Assembly (NCBI GenBank): GCA_033439295.1
Contig: JAVTLE010000023.1
Span: 682,001 to 746,000, forward strand
DNA from: Deuterostichococcus epilithicus
Taxonomy: Eukaryota > Chlorophyta > Trebouxiophyceae > Prasiolales > Stichococcaceae
Direction of reading: 5' to 3'
Length of the DNA stretch: 64,000 bases
Shown piece after piece: positions 54,509 through 64,000 of this stretch. The position numbers and the translations under genes are program-made. The first letter of the stretch is position 1. Every line of letters begins with the position of its first letter. Below the pieces are notes generated by a model that was given only the letters and a program-made list of their open reading frames with translations, was not told the origin of the DNA and did not search any database.

Positions 54509-57500
54509 TCATGGCAGGAGGACGTGGTCGATGATGTGCACCACGCTGTTGCAAGTCAGCAGGTCGGTTGCCACGCTCGTCGCGTCAGAGTTGCGGCCAA
54601 GGAAGCGGAGTTCGCCTGCCATGATTCACACCCAGTTGAGGCTTCGATGATCAGGACGCAGCGATGCGGGGCGAAGCAAACCGCTAGTGAGTTTATACAC
54701 ATGCACTTGTTATGGTGCTGCTGCATCTCAGTACAATATTTTGGAGCCTTTGCAGTGTGAGATGAGAGAAATTACGTTGTGAACACAGCACGTGCCCAGC
54801 TCACCAGGAGCAGCAGGGCCGGAAGCGACGACGCGGATGCGCAGACCATTCACCTGGACATCCAGAGATCAGATTTCACAGGGTGATCGAGGTCAGAGCG
54901 CACCCTGCTGCTGCAGCAGCAAATCGAAGGAGGGTATGCATATTGCAAAAGGTTTTGTCGATGGAACCTCATGGAAATGCGCTGAGAGCGTAATCCAAGC
55001 AAACGCTAACATCAACACACCGTGTCCGCCATGATCGAAGGTGCGCCACCAACCAGGTCCTGTGCCATTTGCGGATGTCAGATGCCAAACGCAACACTTC
55101 AGCTGCACTGATGGCATCGGAGAGGAACAACACGTCAATACCTGGCACTCGATACTCAGGGACCAAGGGCGCTCTGAACCACTGGCCATGCACCTCCGGG
55201 AGGATGGGGCCACTGAAGCCGCCAGATCCCACGTTTGCGGCGCGCAGCTGCCCAGGAATGATATGGTAAAGGAGCACCTGACCACAGGTAGAAGCCTCAC
55301 TGCGAAGAAAAACATGGCCCGCCAAGTTTCGAGTGCATGCTGAGCAGCACGCACATGCGAGGGGCCACTCACAGGAAGTTGGAAGCTGTGGTCGACAGTG
55401 TGCCACGGCAGCAGGCACTCACCAGCCGCAGCGCACTTATATCCGAGGTGTTCAGGACGTTAGCCGAGAGGATGGCAAAGGCAGCATTCGTTGGAACGAG
55501 GACGGTGTAGGTGGCATTTGCATCGTTGAGCGCCGGTAGGAGGCCTGTGTCGGCAGCAAGTACACGTGATGAGCATGGCGATCAATTGCGTCGAGGTCAC
55601 AGCTGAAGAATGTTTCCAGCCCTGGCCTCTACAGGCCAGGGCAGAGACTGTAGAAACGATTGCTTCAAGCAGAGACGCACCCCCTCTCCTGATTATGCTG
55701 ATCAAATATTCAGGTAGGAGCGGTCAGTCCGACCTGTGCGATTGGCCAGCATGAGGAAGGTCGTCGCGTCAGGCCGGCGCTGGAGCAGCTGGTAGACAGA
55801 CGGCGTGCAGTTAGCCTGCACACAACATCGAGGCCGCGAAGCGGTAGTAGAACATGCCAACCCAGGAGCATGAAATGCGCCAAGTTCTGCAAGATCGTCG
55901 GTTCGTCAGGACCTGGGCAGCGGCCTGAGGTGCGCCTGCGCGGCCGCCAGGAGAGGCGTTGCCAAGGGCGGTGGCGTTGATGCCGGTCTCTGGCGCCAGC
56001 GTGGAATTGGGCTGCGACAGCAAAATTAACACTTAACAGAGATGTCAGTGAGAGTGGGAGGATTGCATTTTGCAAGGCTGTACCGTGAAAGGACTATGGC
56101 AGAGCATATCATGTGCAGTTACAGCAATGCTTCAGAGCTGCCTGATGCTCGCTCCCCTGATGCCGTGACCGGCCAGTGCGCATGTTGCAGACATTGATCA
56201 GGCAACTGATTTGTCCGAAGAATTCTCGTCGTGCAGTCAGCAGACCCACCTGTCCGAGGAACGCGGGCGTGGTTGTTGTGGAGAACTGGACGTTGGTGGG
56301 GTACTCCTGCCCCTTGACAACCGGTGCCGTAATGGCGCTCCTGCGGCAACGGTTGCTCCGTCTATGAGGCTGCTCCGGCGGCTCGTGTGCACTACCCAGC
56401 ATTGTCAGTACTCACCGTGCCACGAGCTGCTCAGGTCTGAGCGCATTGGTGATGCGGAAGTCCCATGGCAGCGGCGGCAGTCCGGACAGCTGCCACACGG
56501 CACCTGCAGACTCATTGCCGCAACTGCTTCGAATCAGCTAGGGTGTCGTAAGTGGCGAGCCAAGGTCCGTTGCATGCCTGTCAGCTCATACCAGTGGCTG
56601 AGACACACAGCAGAGGACAGCACGTTTCAATGCATGGCTGCAGTGCTGCCAGGACATGTGCACCTCACCATGATCGTTATCCAAATTAATCCAGGTGCCG
56701 GCAGTGGAGTTGCCACCTGTAATCGCTTGGGTGATGCTGGCGTTGTTCTGCGGGCGAAAAGCACATGGCAGTGTTTGGGTGGTTGTTTGATGACACCTGC
56801 TGCAGGGGCGGCAGTGGCAGGCCCACTGATGCAAGGAGTGTGATGAATGCAGGCACAGCCATGCACACATTTGGACGGTGTTTGGTGGCCTGCTCGAAAC
56901 ACTGAGGGGCCTCCTCGGAACCAGCATCTTACTGCCACACCTCAGGAGACGTGCGGATCTCCAGGGTGCCGATGGCGGCGTTGCCGGCGACCATGGTCGG
57001 CGCCACAGCCAGGAAGCCGCCGCCAGACTCTCGGTAGTCCACCACCTTGAGGTTGATAGGCCCCGGCGGCTTGCATTCGACCTGCGCGCGTCGGCACACA
57101 GTCCGTGATTCGCCACACATACATACTCTGACTCAGCCAGCAGCTTAACACACATGCAGGCAGCGACGTGCACAACTGGAACCGGGCAGCCGACCGAGCT
57201 TGCAGCCGCCACTTCACCTGCCAGTGAGATAGATGCTGGCCATGTCATAAGCCGCTCCAAAGCGATTGCTGTGCGAGAAGATTGACATCATTGTCGATGC
57301 CTGGGTGGAGTAACAAATGGCAGGTTTCCACAGTCATTGCTGGCACCTGCTGGAAGGTGACGTTGGCCTGGCCGAGGGCGCCTCTGGCGATGTGAAGATT
57401 GAAGGTGAGGTAGTGCAGCACCAGCTGGTTGGGCGCGCAGCTGGGGCAGGAGTCCACCACCTGGACAACCGTCGGCTGCGGGTTTGCCGGGCAATGCACC

Positions 57501-58804
57501 TACAGAGGAACAGATCATTTCACTCTGTGCGGCGGCTGTGTCGTAACAGGTCAGTCAAGGGCTGCAACCAACGGCACCGGATTCGAAGTGGACGAAACAC
57601 CCAGAGCAAGCATGCGGGTCACATTCAGGAACAGGTGTCCATGTGTTCAACACACGGCCGTCGTCAAGACGTTTTTCGAAGTCAGCGGGAGGAAGCGCAG
57701 CACCGGGTCGAGGGCGCGGTTGCACTGGACCTGGATGCACACGCCGCAGGCGCCCTCTGGCTTGACCTGTACGCATTGGGAGTATAATATATGATGCATG
57801 ATCAGGCTGCCCAGCTGACGAGTCGAGAATGCATGCTTGTCCATGTGTGAGCATGGTCTCGATGCAGACACAACTTCATACAACCCGCAAGCTGCTCACA
57901 TGGCCATATCGTTCCTCTCTTTGCATAGGACTTGGAACCCAATTACAGGATGCGCACAGGGCAACTGGCAGCACACAATACGCACGCGTCAACTGGCGAC
58001 AAGTGAATTTCGAGTTCTGCTGCACTACGGCAGTGGCAGACACCTGCTTAAATGCAATGAACTTCTGCACAGTGTCACCTCAGCAGCGGATCCGAGACCA
58101 GTGGCGCTACTGTTGGAGCGCAGCAGCGTGGCTCCCTGCGGGCTGATGCTGGTGACGGCCCAGTAGGGCCACTCATTCGACATCAACATGCCGTAGCCGC
58201 AGGCGCCGTCCACCAGGCCACCTGATGGCATGAATGGATTCTGCTGATTCTGCGGCCAGAAAGTAGTATGATCAGTAGATGACTGAGGCGAGCCAGCAAG
58301 CTGCATTCACCAGCACCCTTTATTCGCCTGCACAAGGTTGCTCGATGAATGGCGTGTGTGCGTCAGTCCCTCCATGGCTTGTTTTGTTGCCGCATGCTCC
58401 CCTGATCTGTTCGAACAGGCCATAGCTGTGCTGCATGAAGCCGAATGTTGGTCCAGTGATGAGCAAGTGAGCTGCAGCATCGTTTTGGCGAGTCTGATAC
58501 GTGAGAGCCGACAATGGGCTTTTGCCAGCCCGTCGTCGTTGCAACCTTCAAGTCGCCCGTGGGATCCTTACAGTAGCGCAATTGAAGCCCTTGGACTTGA
58601 GCAACGCAACCCAGATTCTGCCACATGCAGCTCATACAGATGAGTTTGCCAGACCTGCGGGCCGCCGAAGGTCGTGGCCGTGCCGTTAATAACCGGCCCG
58701 AGTGCAGCACCGGACTGCTGGCTGCCTGGTGCTGGCGGTTGGCCCAGTACTGAGAGGCAGCACGCTGCCATCAGGCTGACCAGCAGCAGGCGACTGGCGT
58801 GCAT
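54509..58804 (-). CDS. Expansin-fasciclin (FAS1) fusion protein, secreted
   Basis: Expansins loosen cell walls; FAS1 domains mediate adhesion in extracellular proteins. Fourteen exons, 58804-58655, 58249-58079, 57766-57704, 57499-57347, 57081-56941, 56747-56669, 56503-56416, 56340-56250, 56011-55913, 55815-55734, 55544-55423, 55277-55194, 54853-54805 and 54615-54509, join in phase to 492 codons. A signal peptide (ASRLLLVSLMAACCLSVLG) starts it. Expansin D1 (about 38-179): NGTATTFGG, GLVDGACGYG, WPYWAVTSISP, ACGVCIQVQC, VVQVVDSCPSCAPNQL. D2 (about 180-312): INLKVVDYRESGGGFLAV, GTLEIRTSPE, WQLSGLPPLPWDFRITN, EYPTNVQF. An Ala/Asn linker with N-glycosylation sequons follows, then FAS1 (about 346-492): SVYQLLQRRPDATTFLML, YTVLVPTNAAFAIL, LLYHIIPGQLRAANV, NGLRIRVVASG and VVHIIDHVLLP at the end. 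The D1 HFD motif is missing (LVLHYLTF instead). There is no C-terminal membrane anchor. Every junction keeps phase, so this is one gene, not two neighbours. Confidence 0.88.
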
Positions 58805-60844
58805 CGTGGCTGCGAGAAGAAGAGCAAGCTTTCGAGAAGCAAGCAGACTGTTCTGACGGAATGCCGGCTGACAAAGGCAGCAACTTTGTAGATGGTCACC
58901 CTGGCAGCCGAGGAGCATCCAAGGTCTCACTGTAATCGAGCTAGATCGGCTGTGCACGGTGCAGAGCCAGTGTCTGCTTGATGCTGGAAGGTGTGTCAAG
59001 GCGACTTAGGTTTTATTATTGCCCAACCATTGTCCTCCACACCTGCCCCATGCTCTCCTCTTGCTTTAGCTTGCGCCAAATTATCCGCCGCTGCTGAGCT
59101 CTGTTGTCATCAACAGATGGAGACGAATCCCAAAGAGCACACGCGGGGACCTACCTTATCAAGTTCACGCTGTGCTGACGAAGCTTATGATACATCATTA
59201 CACCAATTTTTCATGCTGCTATTGCAAATTGAGCTGGCCAGCAGAAGCTGCATGCGGCCATGCATGCGGCAGGCAGCAGCTTCAGAGTGACAGTACACTC
59301 AAGCGAATCTATTGATGCAAAGGCTGACAAGCAGGCACAATGCCACTGCATCATGCTGATGGTGTACGATGCGACGATTTGCCAGGCATCAGGGCTGTCG
59401 GAAGACGTCATGAAGTGAGTCCCCGCCACCTCGGCGGCATTGCGGATGACCTCGCGTCGAGGCCTCGACTCGGACTGCTTCCGAGCCTTGGGACTGTATA
59501 CTGTATGCAACTTGCTGCATCTCGAATGCAGCTTAGTTTTGCTTGACTCGCGCAGGAACGCAGATGCTGCGGACCGTGCGTGCTGCCTCTCAATGGGTCG
59601 CCGGGTTTGGCACGCTGCCGTTATGAGTAGCACCCTGCTTGATGTGCAGCCAGCGGCGCTGCCGGATGCAAGCAAGTGTCGCTGCAGCTTCGCCGGCGTC
59701 TGGTCACTCGACCGCTGTTCTGCCTAAGCCCACTGGCGGACGTTCAAGCAGTGGACAGGGGCTGTCGGATGTCCAGCGGCTGACATTGTTTCCGGCGCAA
59801 ACGGCGATCCTGCTGGAAGGCTTTTGGTGCGTTACGGGGATGTTTCCATGTTGTCAGCGCATACTCCGTCAAAAATTTGAGGCACACTGCTAGGGCAGTC
59901 CATTTTCCATCCCCAGTACATTGTCGTCAGGCCGTCAGCACGCCAGCAATGCACCTACCGCTATTACGCTGACAGGCGGTTGAATCTTTGTTCCACATAT
60001 CAGGGGTGTCCGTCCGATGAGTTCATTCGAAAAGTGCTGTGCAGGCTCGACTTGTCAGCCCTCACACACCTCTCAAAGCTCGATCAGCTATTGCTTGCGG
60101 CGACCCGCTACAAAGGGCTACGGCCTGTGCCGCCGGCGCTGGCGCCATGCATGACTCATCTTGGCCTTGTCAGATGGCTTGGGGCCAAGGCCAGCCGCGG
60201 GGCCACTACTGACTCCCTGGCGCAGCTGCAACACCTGCAAACGCCGCACCTGCCGAGATGGTTGCAAAGCTTCAATGAAGCAGGTGCGGCGCTTTTCACG
60301 CAATTTGCACCTCAAGTGGACGCGGAAACTTCTGTATGCGCATGGTGCCTATGTGGTGTCTTCGCGCGGCCAATGCCACAACAAGGTGGACAGATCCTGC
60401 AGCGCCGCCCGTGTGGCGCAGCAGCCATGGCTGCACGTGTTTTTGAGAATGAGAAACCACCCTTCTAAAATATATGAAGAGGTTGTTGCAGAGTTACGCT
60501 GCCTGGCACTGCTGGGGCGCGGCTTGCGCCACGTGAATAACCTCGCATAGCTTAGATTCGGCGGGCGAGGCCTAGGCTCACTAATGGGCCTGTCCACACT
60601 CTATTGGGGTCCTGCCAGTTTGTTGGCTACTACCCCGCCGTGGGTCGCCTGCTACGCCTGCAGCGGCCCGTTCTACCCAGCGAGCTCGGCGATTCCTCTT
60701 CCTCACGTGCGCTTGTTGTCCCCCATCTTCCTCGCTGGTTATGAGGACGACAGAAACAAAGCTGCTCAGGTCCAATTGTGGCTCACTCAGCAGCAACTTG
60801 GCAAGGTATTTGCGTCCCTCTAGAACACAAGTTTTAGTGTATAA
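58805..60844. other. Upstream of expansin-FAS1, no gene recognised
   Basis: About 2 kb holding the expansin-FAS1 promoter and then degraded sequence. A minus-strand piece near 59480-59380 (EVIRNAAEVAGTHFMTSSD) and a + strand frame at 60161-60550 ending LRCLALLGRGLRHVNNLA look protein-like but have no known motif and no clean splice partners. Confidence 0.4.
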
Positions 60845-61500
60845 TTGATCTTGTTGCCAGGTAGCGTCTGCTGCAAGGCCAATAACATGGAGGGTTGTGA
60901 AAGGGTGCAGAGGCGCCCCTTGCGGGCTCTCATTGGTGTGCATACGGGCATGCTCAAGGCAGTGCTACTCGGCGAGGCGGGCCGCTTTGCGGTTGGGCAC
61001 ACGGCAGCGCCGTTGCTCTGCCGCTTCTGGAACCGGGTGATGGAGATGCTTGACGTGCGGCTCACCAAGCAGGCGTGATTGGAAAACGTCAGCACGGCCA
61101 GCCGCAGTGGCGGCATCCGCTCAGCCTGCTAGGCAGCCCAGGTGGCCTCGTTCCTGACTTCAGGTCTCCCATTGATGACGATGTGCTGCAGCACCGATGC
61201 GGCACTGCAGCGCTGCCACTTTGAGTCAGTGGACTGCAGCGACGCCCGCAAGGTACTCGAGTGGCCGCATATCCGGGGCACTGTGCCTTGTGGTGCCTAC
61301 GAACCGCCTGTGTATCTGCAGGCGGTGGCCTCCGGACCAGTGTTCACTTAGCGCAAGCACCAGCTCCCACTAGCGACTGGTGAGACGGGGCGGTGGGCCA
61401 GGCTGTTGCGCGAGCAGCGCAGCTCCAAGCGCTGCGGCAGTGCCGAGCTTGATGACGCCGAGTACTTGGGGGTGTTTTGCTCTACTAGATCAGCGCCTAT
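60845..61500 (+). mobile_element. Decayed LINE-type retroelement, ORF2 3' part
   Basis: Plus-strand frames give RRPLRALIGVHTGMLKAVLL, GEAGRFAVGHTAAPLLCRFW and NRVMEMLDVRLTKQA (about 60905-61075), typical of the segment after reverse transcriptase in algal LINEs. Further on come TGETGRWARLLREQRS (about 61378-61425) and KRCGSAELDDAEYLGVFC (about 61427-61480), a CCHC-like knuckle. Frames are broken by shifts and stops. No intact polymerase is present. It belongs to the same general class as the relic at 7437-9002 but covers a different part, on the other strand. Confidence 0.65.
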
Positions 61501-62479
61501 TGCACGTGGAGTTGTTCCGCCAAGGCGGCGCCACGGTCGAGGGCCAAGGAGGTCATGCAGCAGGAGCCTTACTAGCTTGATGTTGTTGTCTACGCGGAGC
61601 TTGGGGGGTGGTGGAGCGTGAAAAGTGAAAGAACCTTTGACCGGAAGGTTGGTTGTGAAAGTGGGGTTAAATCCACTTATATACACAACCAAGAGATGGT
61701 GGAGTGTCACCCGAAGGTGATCGATAGCGATGGGTGATTGCCGAAGCAATGCGAAAGCAGTGCAGTCATATGTATGACTATGACCCAATTCACTCCTTTT
61801 TTTGTCCGCATGAGGAATCGAACTCGAGACTCCATGGGTATTTTTCCGTTTTCCAACCACTCGAGCCCCAGCTAGAGGGCTGGGGCTCGAGCTCCAGTGA
61901 AGCCGCACACCATATGCTCTTGACAGGGGCGCCTTGCATGCGAAATATTTTGGCTTCGGCATCAATCGTTCTTCATTTCAGTGTTTGGTCTGGGAGTGGT
62001 ATGTCTCAATGCTCGCGGATGCCTACCATGGGAGGATTGGGAGCGGCTAGGTCAGATGGTTGGGGCCCTCCACACACGTTGCGCAATCAAACATTCCGCC
62101 CTCAGTTTTGGTGTAAGGTTGCTTCCACCAGCTTGCAAGGCGCCTCTATGTGAACCCGTTCCCAAGCAAGCCAGAGAGCTTGTGCGCCTGCTGCGCGCCA
62201 GCGGTGCGCCAGTCCTTGCAAGGCCTGCGTGGGATTTTCACGTTACCCGCGGGGGCTTTGGCATATAGCATTAAGAGTTCACCTGCATGGCGAGTGATCC
62301 CATTGGCACCACCTCTATGTTTGGACATTCTTGACGATGTCGTGCCACATGAGGGGGGAGACCGCCGTGTGCGTCTATGGACATCATGGACGTCGCTCTT
62401 GCTTTGCAGAGGCAACCAGTTGGCTTGTGCTAGACAGTGGTCTAGTAGACAGCCAAGCAGTTCGTTGAAGATATGGTGA
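61501..62479. other. Repeat-rich non-genic stretch
   Basis: Follows the LINE relic. It contains a run of short related units near 61620-61750 (GAAAGAACCTTTGACCGGAA; GGTGATCGATAGCGATGGGT), a perfect hairpin at 61860-61891, and a GTTCGATTC string on the minus strand near 61825 that resembles a tRNA T-loop. No coding gene recognised. Confidence 0.4.
61860..61891. repeat. Perfect 13-bp inverted repeat, 6-base loop
   Basis: CTCGAGCCCCAGC, then TAGAGG, then GCTGGGGCTCGAG. The arms are exact reverse complements. Confidence 0.9.
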
Positions 62480-62758
62480 TGGTAGGTTCCACCACAATGT
62501 AATTCCACCAGTTTTGGGAACACAAATCCCACCACTGGTTTCCACCAGCATTCCATGGAATTCACTGCAGCGTGAATGGTGGAATCCATCAATCCGATCA
62601 TAATTCCACTGCACGCAGCTCATGGTGGATTCCACGAGCGGCGATGGAATTCCACCGTTACCACCGGTGGAGTTATTGGTGGAAAATTTGGGGTTCCACC
62701 AGGACGTTCTGCGGTGGAATTCCACCGTTTCCAGCAATGGATTCCACCAGAAAATGAT
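62480..62758. repeat. Cluster of TGGTGGAATTCCACCA-like palindromic units
   Basis: Within about 280 bases, TTCCACC or GGTGGAA words recur well over a dozen times in both orientations, often joined as GGTGGAATTCCACC or GGTGGATTCCACG, for example at 62482, 62501, 62575, 62622, 62646, 62676, 62693 and 62733. Spacers are short and unequal, so this is not a plain tandem array. No protein frame explains it. Confidence 0.85.
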
Positions 62759-62780
62759 TCAGCATTTTCCGACGTTGCAG

Positions 62781-63359
62781 GGGCAACAGTACGCCACCTC
62801 GGCAGTGCAGCGCGCGTCGGGCTCGCTGCACCCCAGTCGTAGGAGACTGGCCTCCACCATGCACGCCACTAGCGCCGGCGATGACCCTATGAACAAAGAC
62901 CTGCGCAGCCTCCTGGTGTGCTGAGCTTGTGCATACTAGCACATGCCGTTCACAGCATGCACACTGTGTGCTTTGGAGTGCATGCCCACCTTTGTATACT
63001 CTGTGCACATTGCCGCACCACAAACACATGCACAGGCAAACCATGTCAACATTTTCAGCTGACTTGCGTGATGCTTGCATGAGTGATGGGCAAGCTCGCA
63101 TCGCTCCTGCAGCTCTTGCAGTTAGGGATCAAGTTTCTCACTGCACTATGATTTGCACTTGCGTTGCCCATTGCTCGCAGGCGACCTGTGCGCCAAGCAA
63201 GGCGGCTTCCCAATGCGCAAGCCTGACGTCCTGCGCGGCATGGCAAAGAGCTTCAACGCGGAGTCGCTGACCGCCAACAACCAGCTGGCAGCAGGCTCAA
63301 AGCCGCATGTGCAGCTGGACGAAGCGGCGGCCTTCCTCGCAACGATTCGCATCATGTGA
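62781..63359 (+). CDS. Two exons of an unrecognised small protein
   Basis: Exon 62781-62915 follows a GTTGCAG acceptor and reads GQQYATSAVQRASGS to MNKDLRSLL before a GTGTGC donor. Exon 63181-63359 follows CTCGCAG and reads GDLCAKQGGFPMRKPDVLRG, MAKSFNAESLTANNQL and DEAAAFLATIRIM with a TGA stop. Composition and codon use look coding, but I recognise no family. The phases differ by one base, so a micro-exon is missed or the gene is damaged. Start codon and upstream exons are unknown; ATG at 62860 is one candidate. Confidence 0.45.
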
Positions 63360-64000
63360 TGACCGTCGAATTTGTGCACATAGTGAACCCGAGGGCCCCT
63401 CGAAAATAATGTCGCCCCACAATCGGTATTGCATGCCGCTCATACAGCCGTGAGAGGTGGTCTCCTTCCTATACAGGTGGACGCGCGCATGAACACCCCT
63501 AAGACGATGGTGTCGACAGCGAAGGCGACTCCGTTCTATGAACATGTGTGACAAGCTGTTGAAGGTGCGATGGGCAAGTGCTTTGGCTTTCTTGTACAAC
63601 ACCGCTTTGTGGGTATGGACTTGGACTTGGACTTGGTTACATACTGTGCAGTCAAGTGGCTGACTATAGCACAGGCCCGAAGGCGGTCGGAATGCGCAAC
63701 AGCAAGCGACAAGCTGAGGGAACAAACGGAAAGGGCGTCGAGCAGACCAAAACGACATCGGCAATCATGTCCAGTCATAGAGTCATGTGCCACAGCACCC
63801 GCGGGTACACCCAGTAAACCCCGCGCAGACATACAGGACCAGTTGCGCACAAGGCGCCGAGCTCTCTGGCTCGGTGGGACCGGAAACGCCGTAAGGCGCC
63901 CTGCATGCTGGTGGAAGCAGACCAAACACAAAGGCCAAGGACTGAAAGACACCTGCTAAGCCTAAACCTCCCGCTGCCAAGGCTGCGGGATGTCTGACTG
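63360..64000. other. Window end, no gene recognised
   Basis: Downstream of the small unrecognised gene. Contains a three-unit GGACTT repeat at 63617-63636. Open frames on both strands have no recognised motif. Confidence 0.4.

Noticed and set aside
59340-59720. Possible helical-repeat exon on the minus strand (EVIRNAAEVAG...)
   Set aside because: Attractive locally, but no flanking exons, start or stop fit it, so it is mentioned only as unassigned sequence.
61790-61835. Minus-strand tRNA gene
   Set aside because: The T-loop-like string is present, but no acceptor stem, anticodon arm or D arm folds around it, so no tRNA is called.
1-64000. CRISPR arrays, bacterial operons, Shine-Dalgarno sites
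   Set aside because: The window is clearly eukaryotic and intron-rich; no regularly spaced identical repeats were seen.

Overview
The window is nuclear DNA of a eukaryote, most likely a green alga of the Trebouxiophyceae type. It is GC-rich, almost every gene is split by many short introns, and the gene set is plant-like: MOS2-type KOW protein, CDC20, TLDc protein, NUP35, KLHDC4, an Rpr2/Rpp21-type RNase P protein, RBM25, LSM12 and an expansin. Splice junctions were placed by eye, by joining reading phases and comparing with remembered family consensus sequences; no search was run. Twelve gene models close in frame from start to stop or nearly so. The genus is inference.

Layout. 1-15470 is a tandem segmental duplication. 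Each copy carries the 3' part of a MOS2/GPKOW-like gene on the + strand and, convergent with it, a complete 11-exon gene on the - strand for a secreted protein with two GON domains and a hydrophobic C-terminus. The copies are separated by about 3 kb that holds a decayed LINE-type retroelement, and the second copy carries a MITE-like insertion. 16211-19669 (-) is CDC20, divergent from a TLDc gene (20070-21989, +). NUP35 (22233 to about 25010, -) is convergent with TLDc and divergent from a KLHDC4-like Kelch gene with an IQ motif (26034-31557, +). Then come an Rpr2-domain protein with a very long Ala-rich tail (31961-34816, +), a small CCCH-WW protein (35197-37141, +), an unrecognised coiled-coil protein (38149-42200, -) and a damaged U-box gene (about 43528-44540, +). 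RBM25 (45232-51583, -) is divergent from LSM12 (52130-53990, +). An expansin-fasciclin fusion gene (54509-58804, -) follows. The last 5 kb is mobile-element debris: a second LINE relic, a hairpin, a cluster of GGTGGAATTCCACC-like palindromes, and two exons of an unrecognised gene.

How the genes relate. There is no operon logic, but several products work in pre-mRNA processing (MOS2/GPKOW, RBM25, possibly CCCH-WW and LSM12). Three are predicted to be secreted: the two GON proteins and the expansin-FAS1 fusion, all candidates for the cell wall or surface.

Features that stand out: the expansin-FAS1 fusion; the double-GON proteins; an unusually high share of GC-AG introns, including one intron position conserved in all four GON domains; and decayed copies of exon ends, with their splice acceptors, in introns of at least three unrelated genes.
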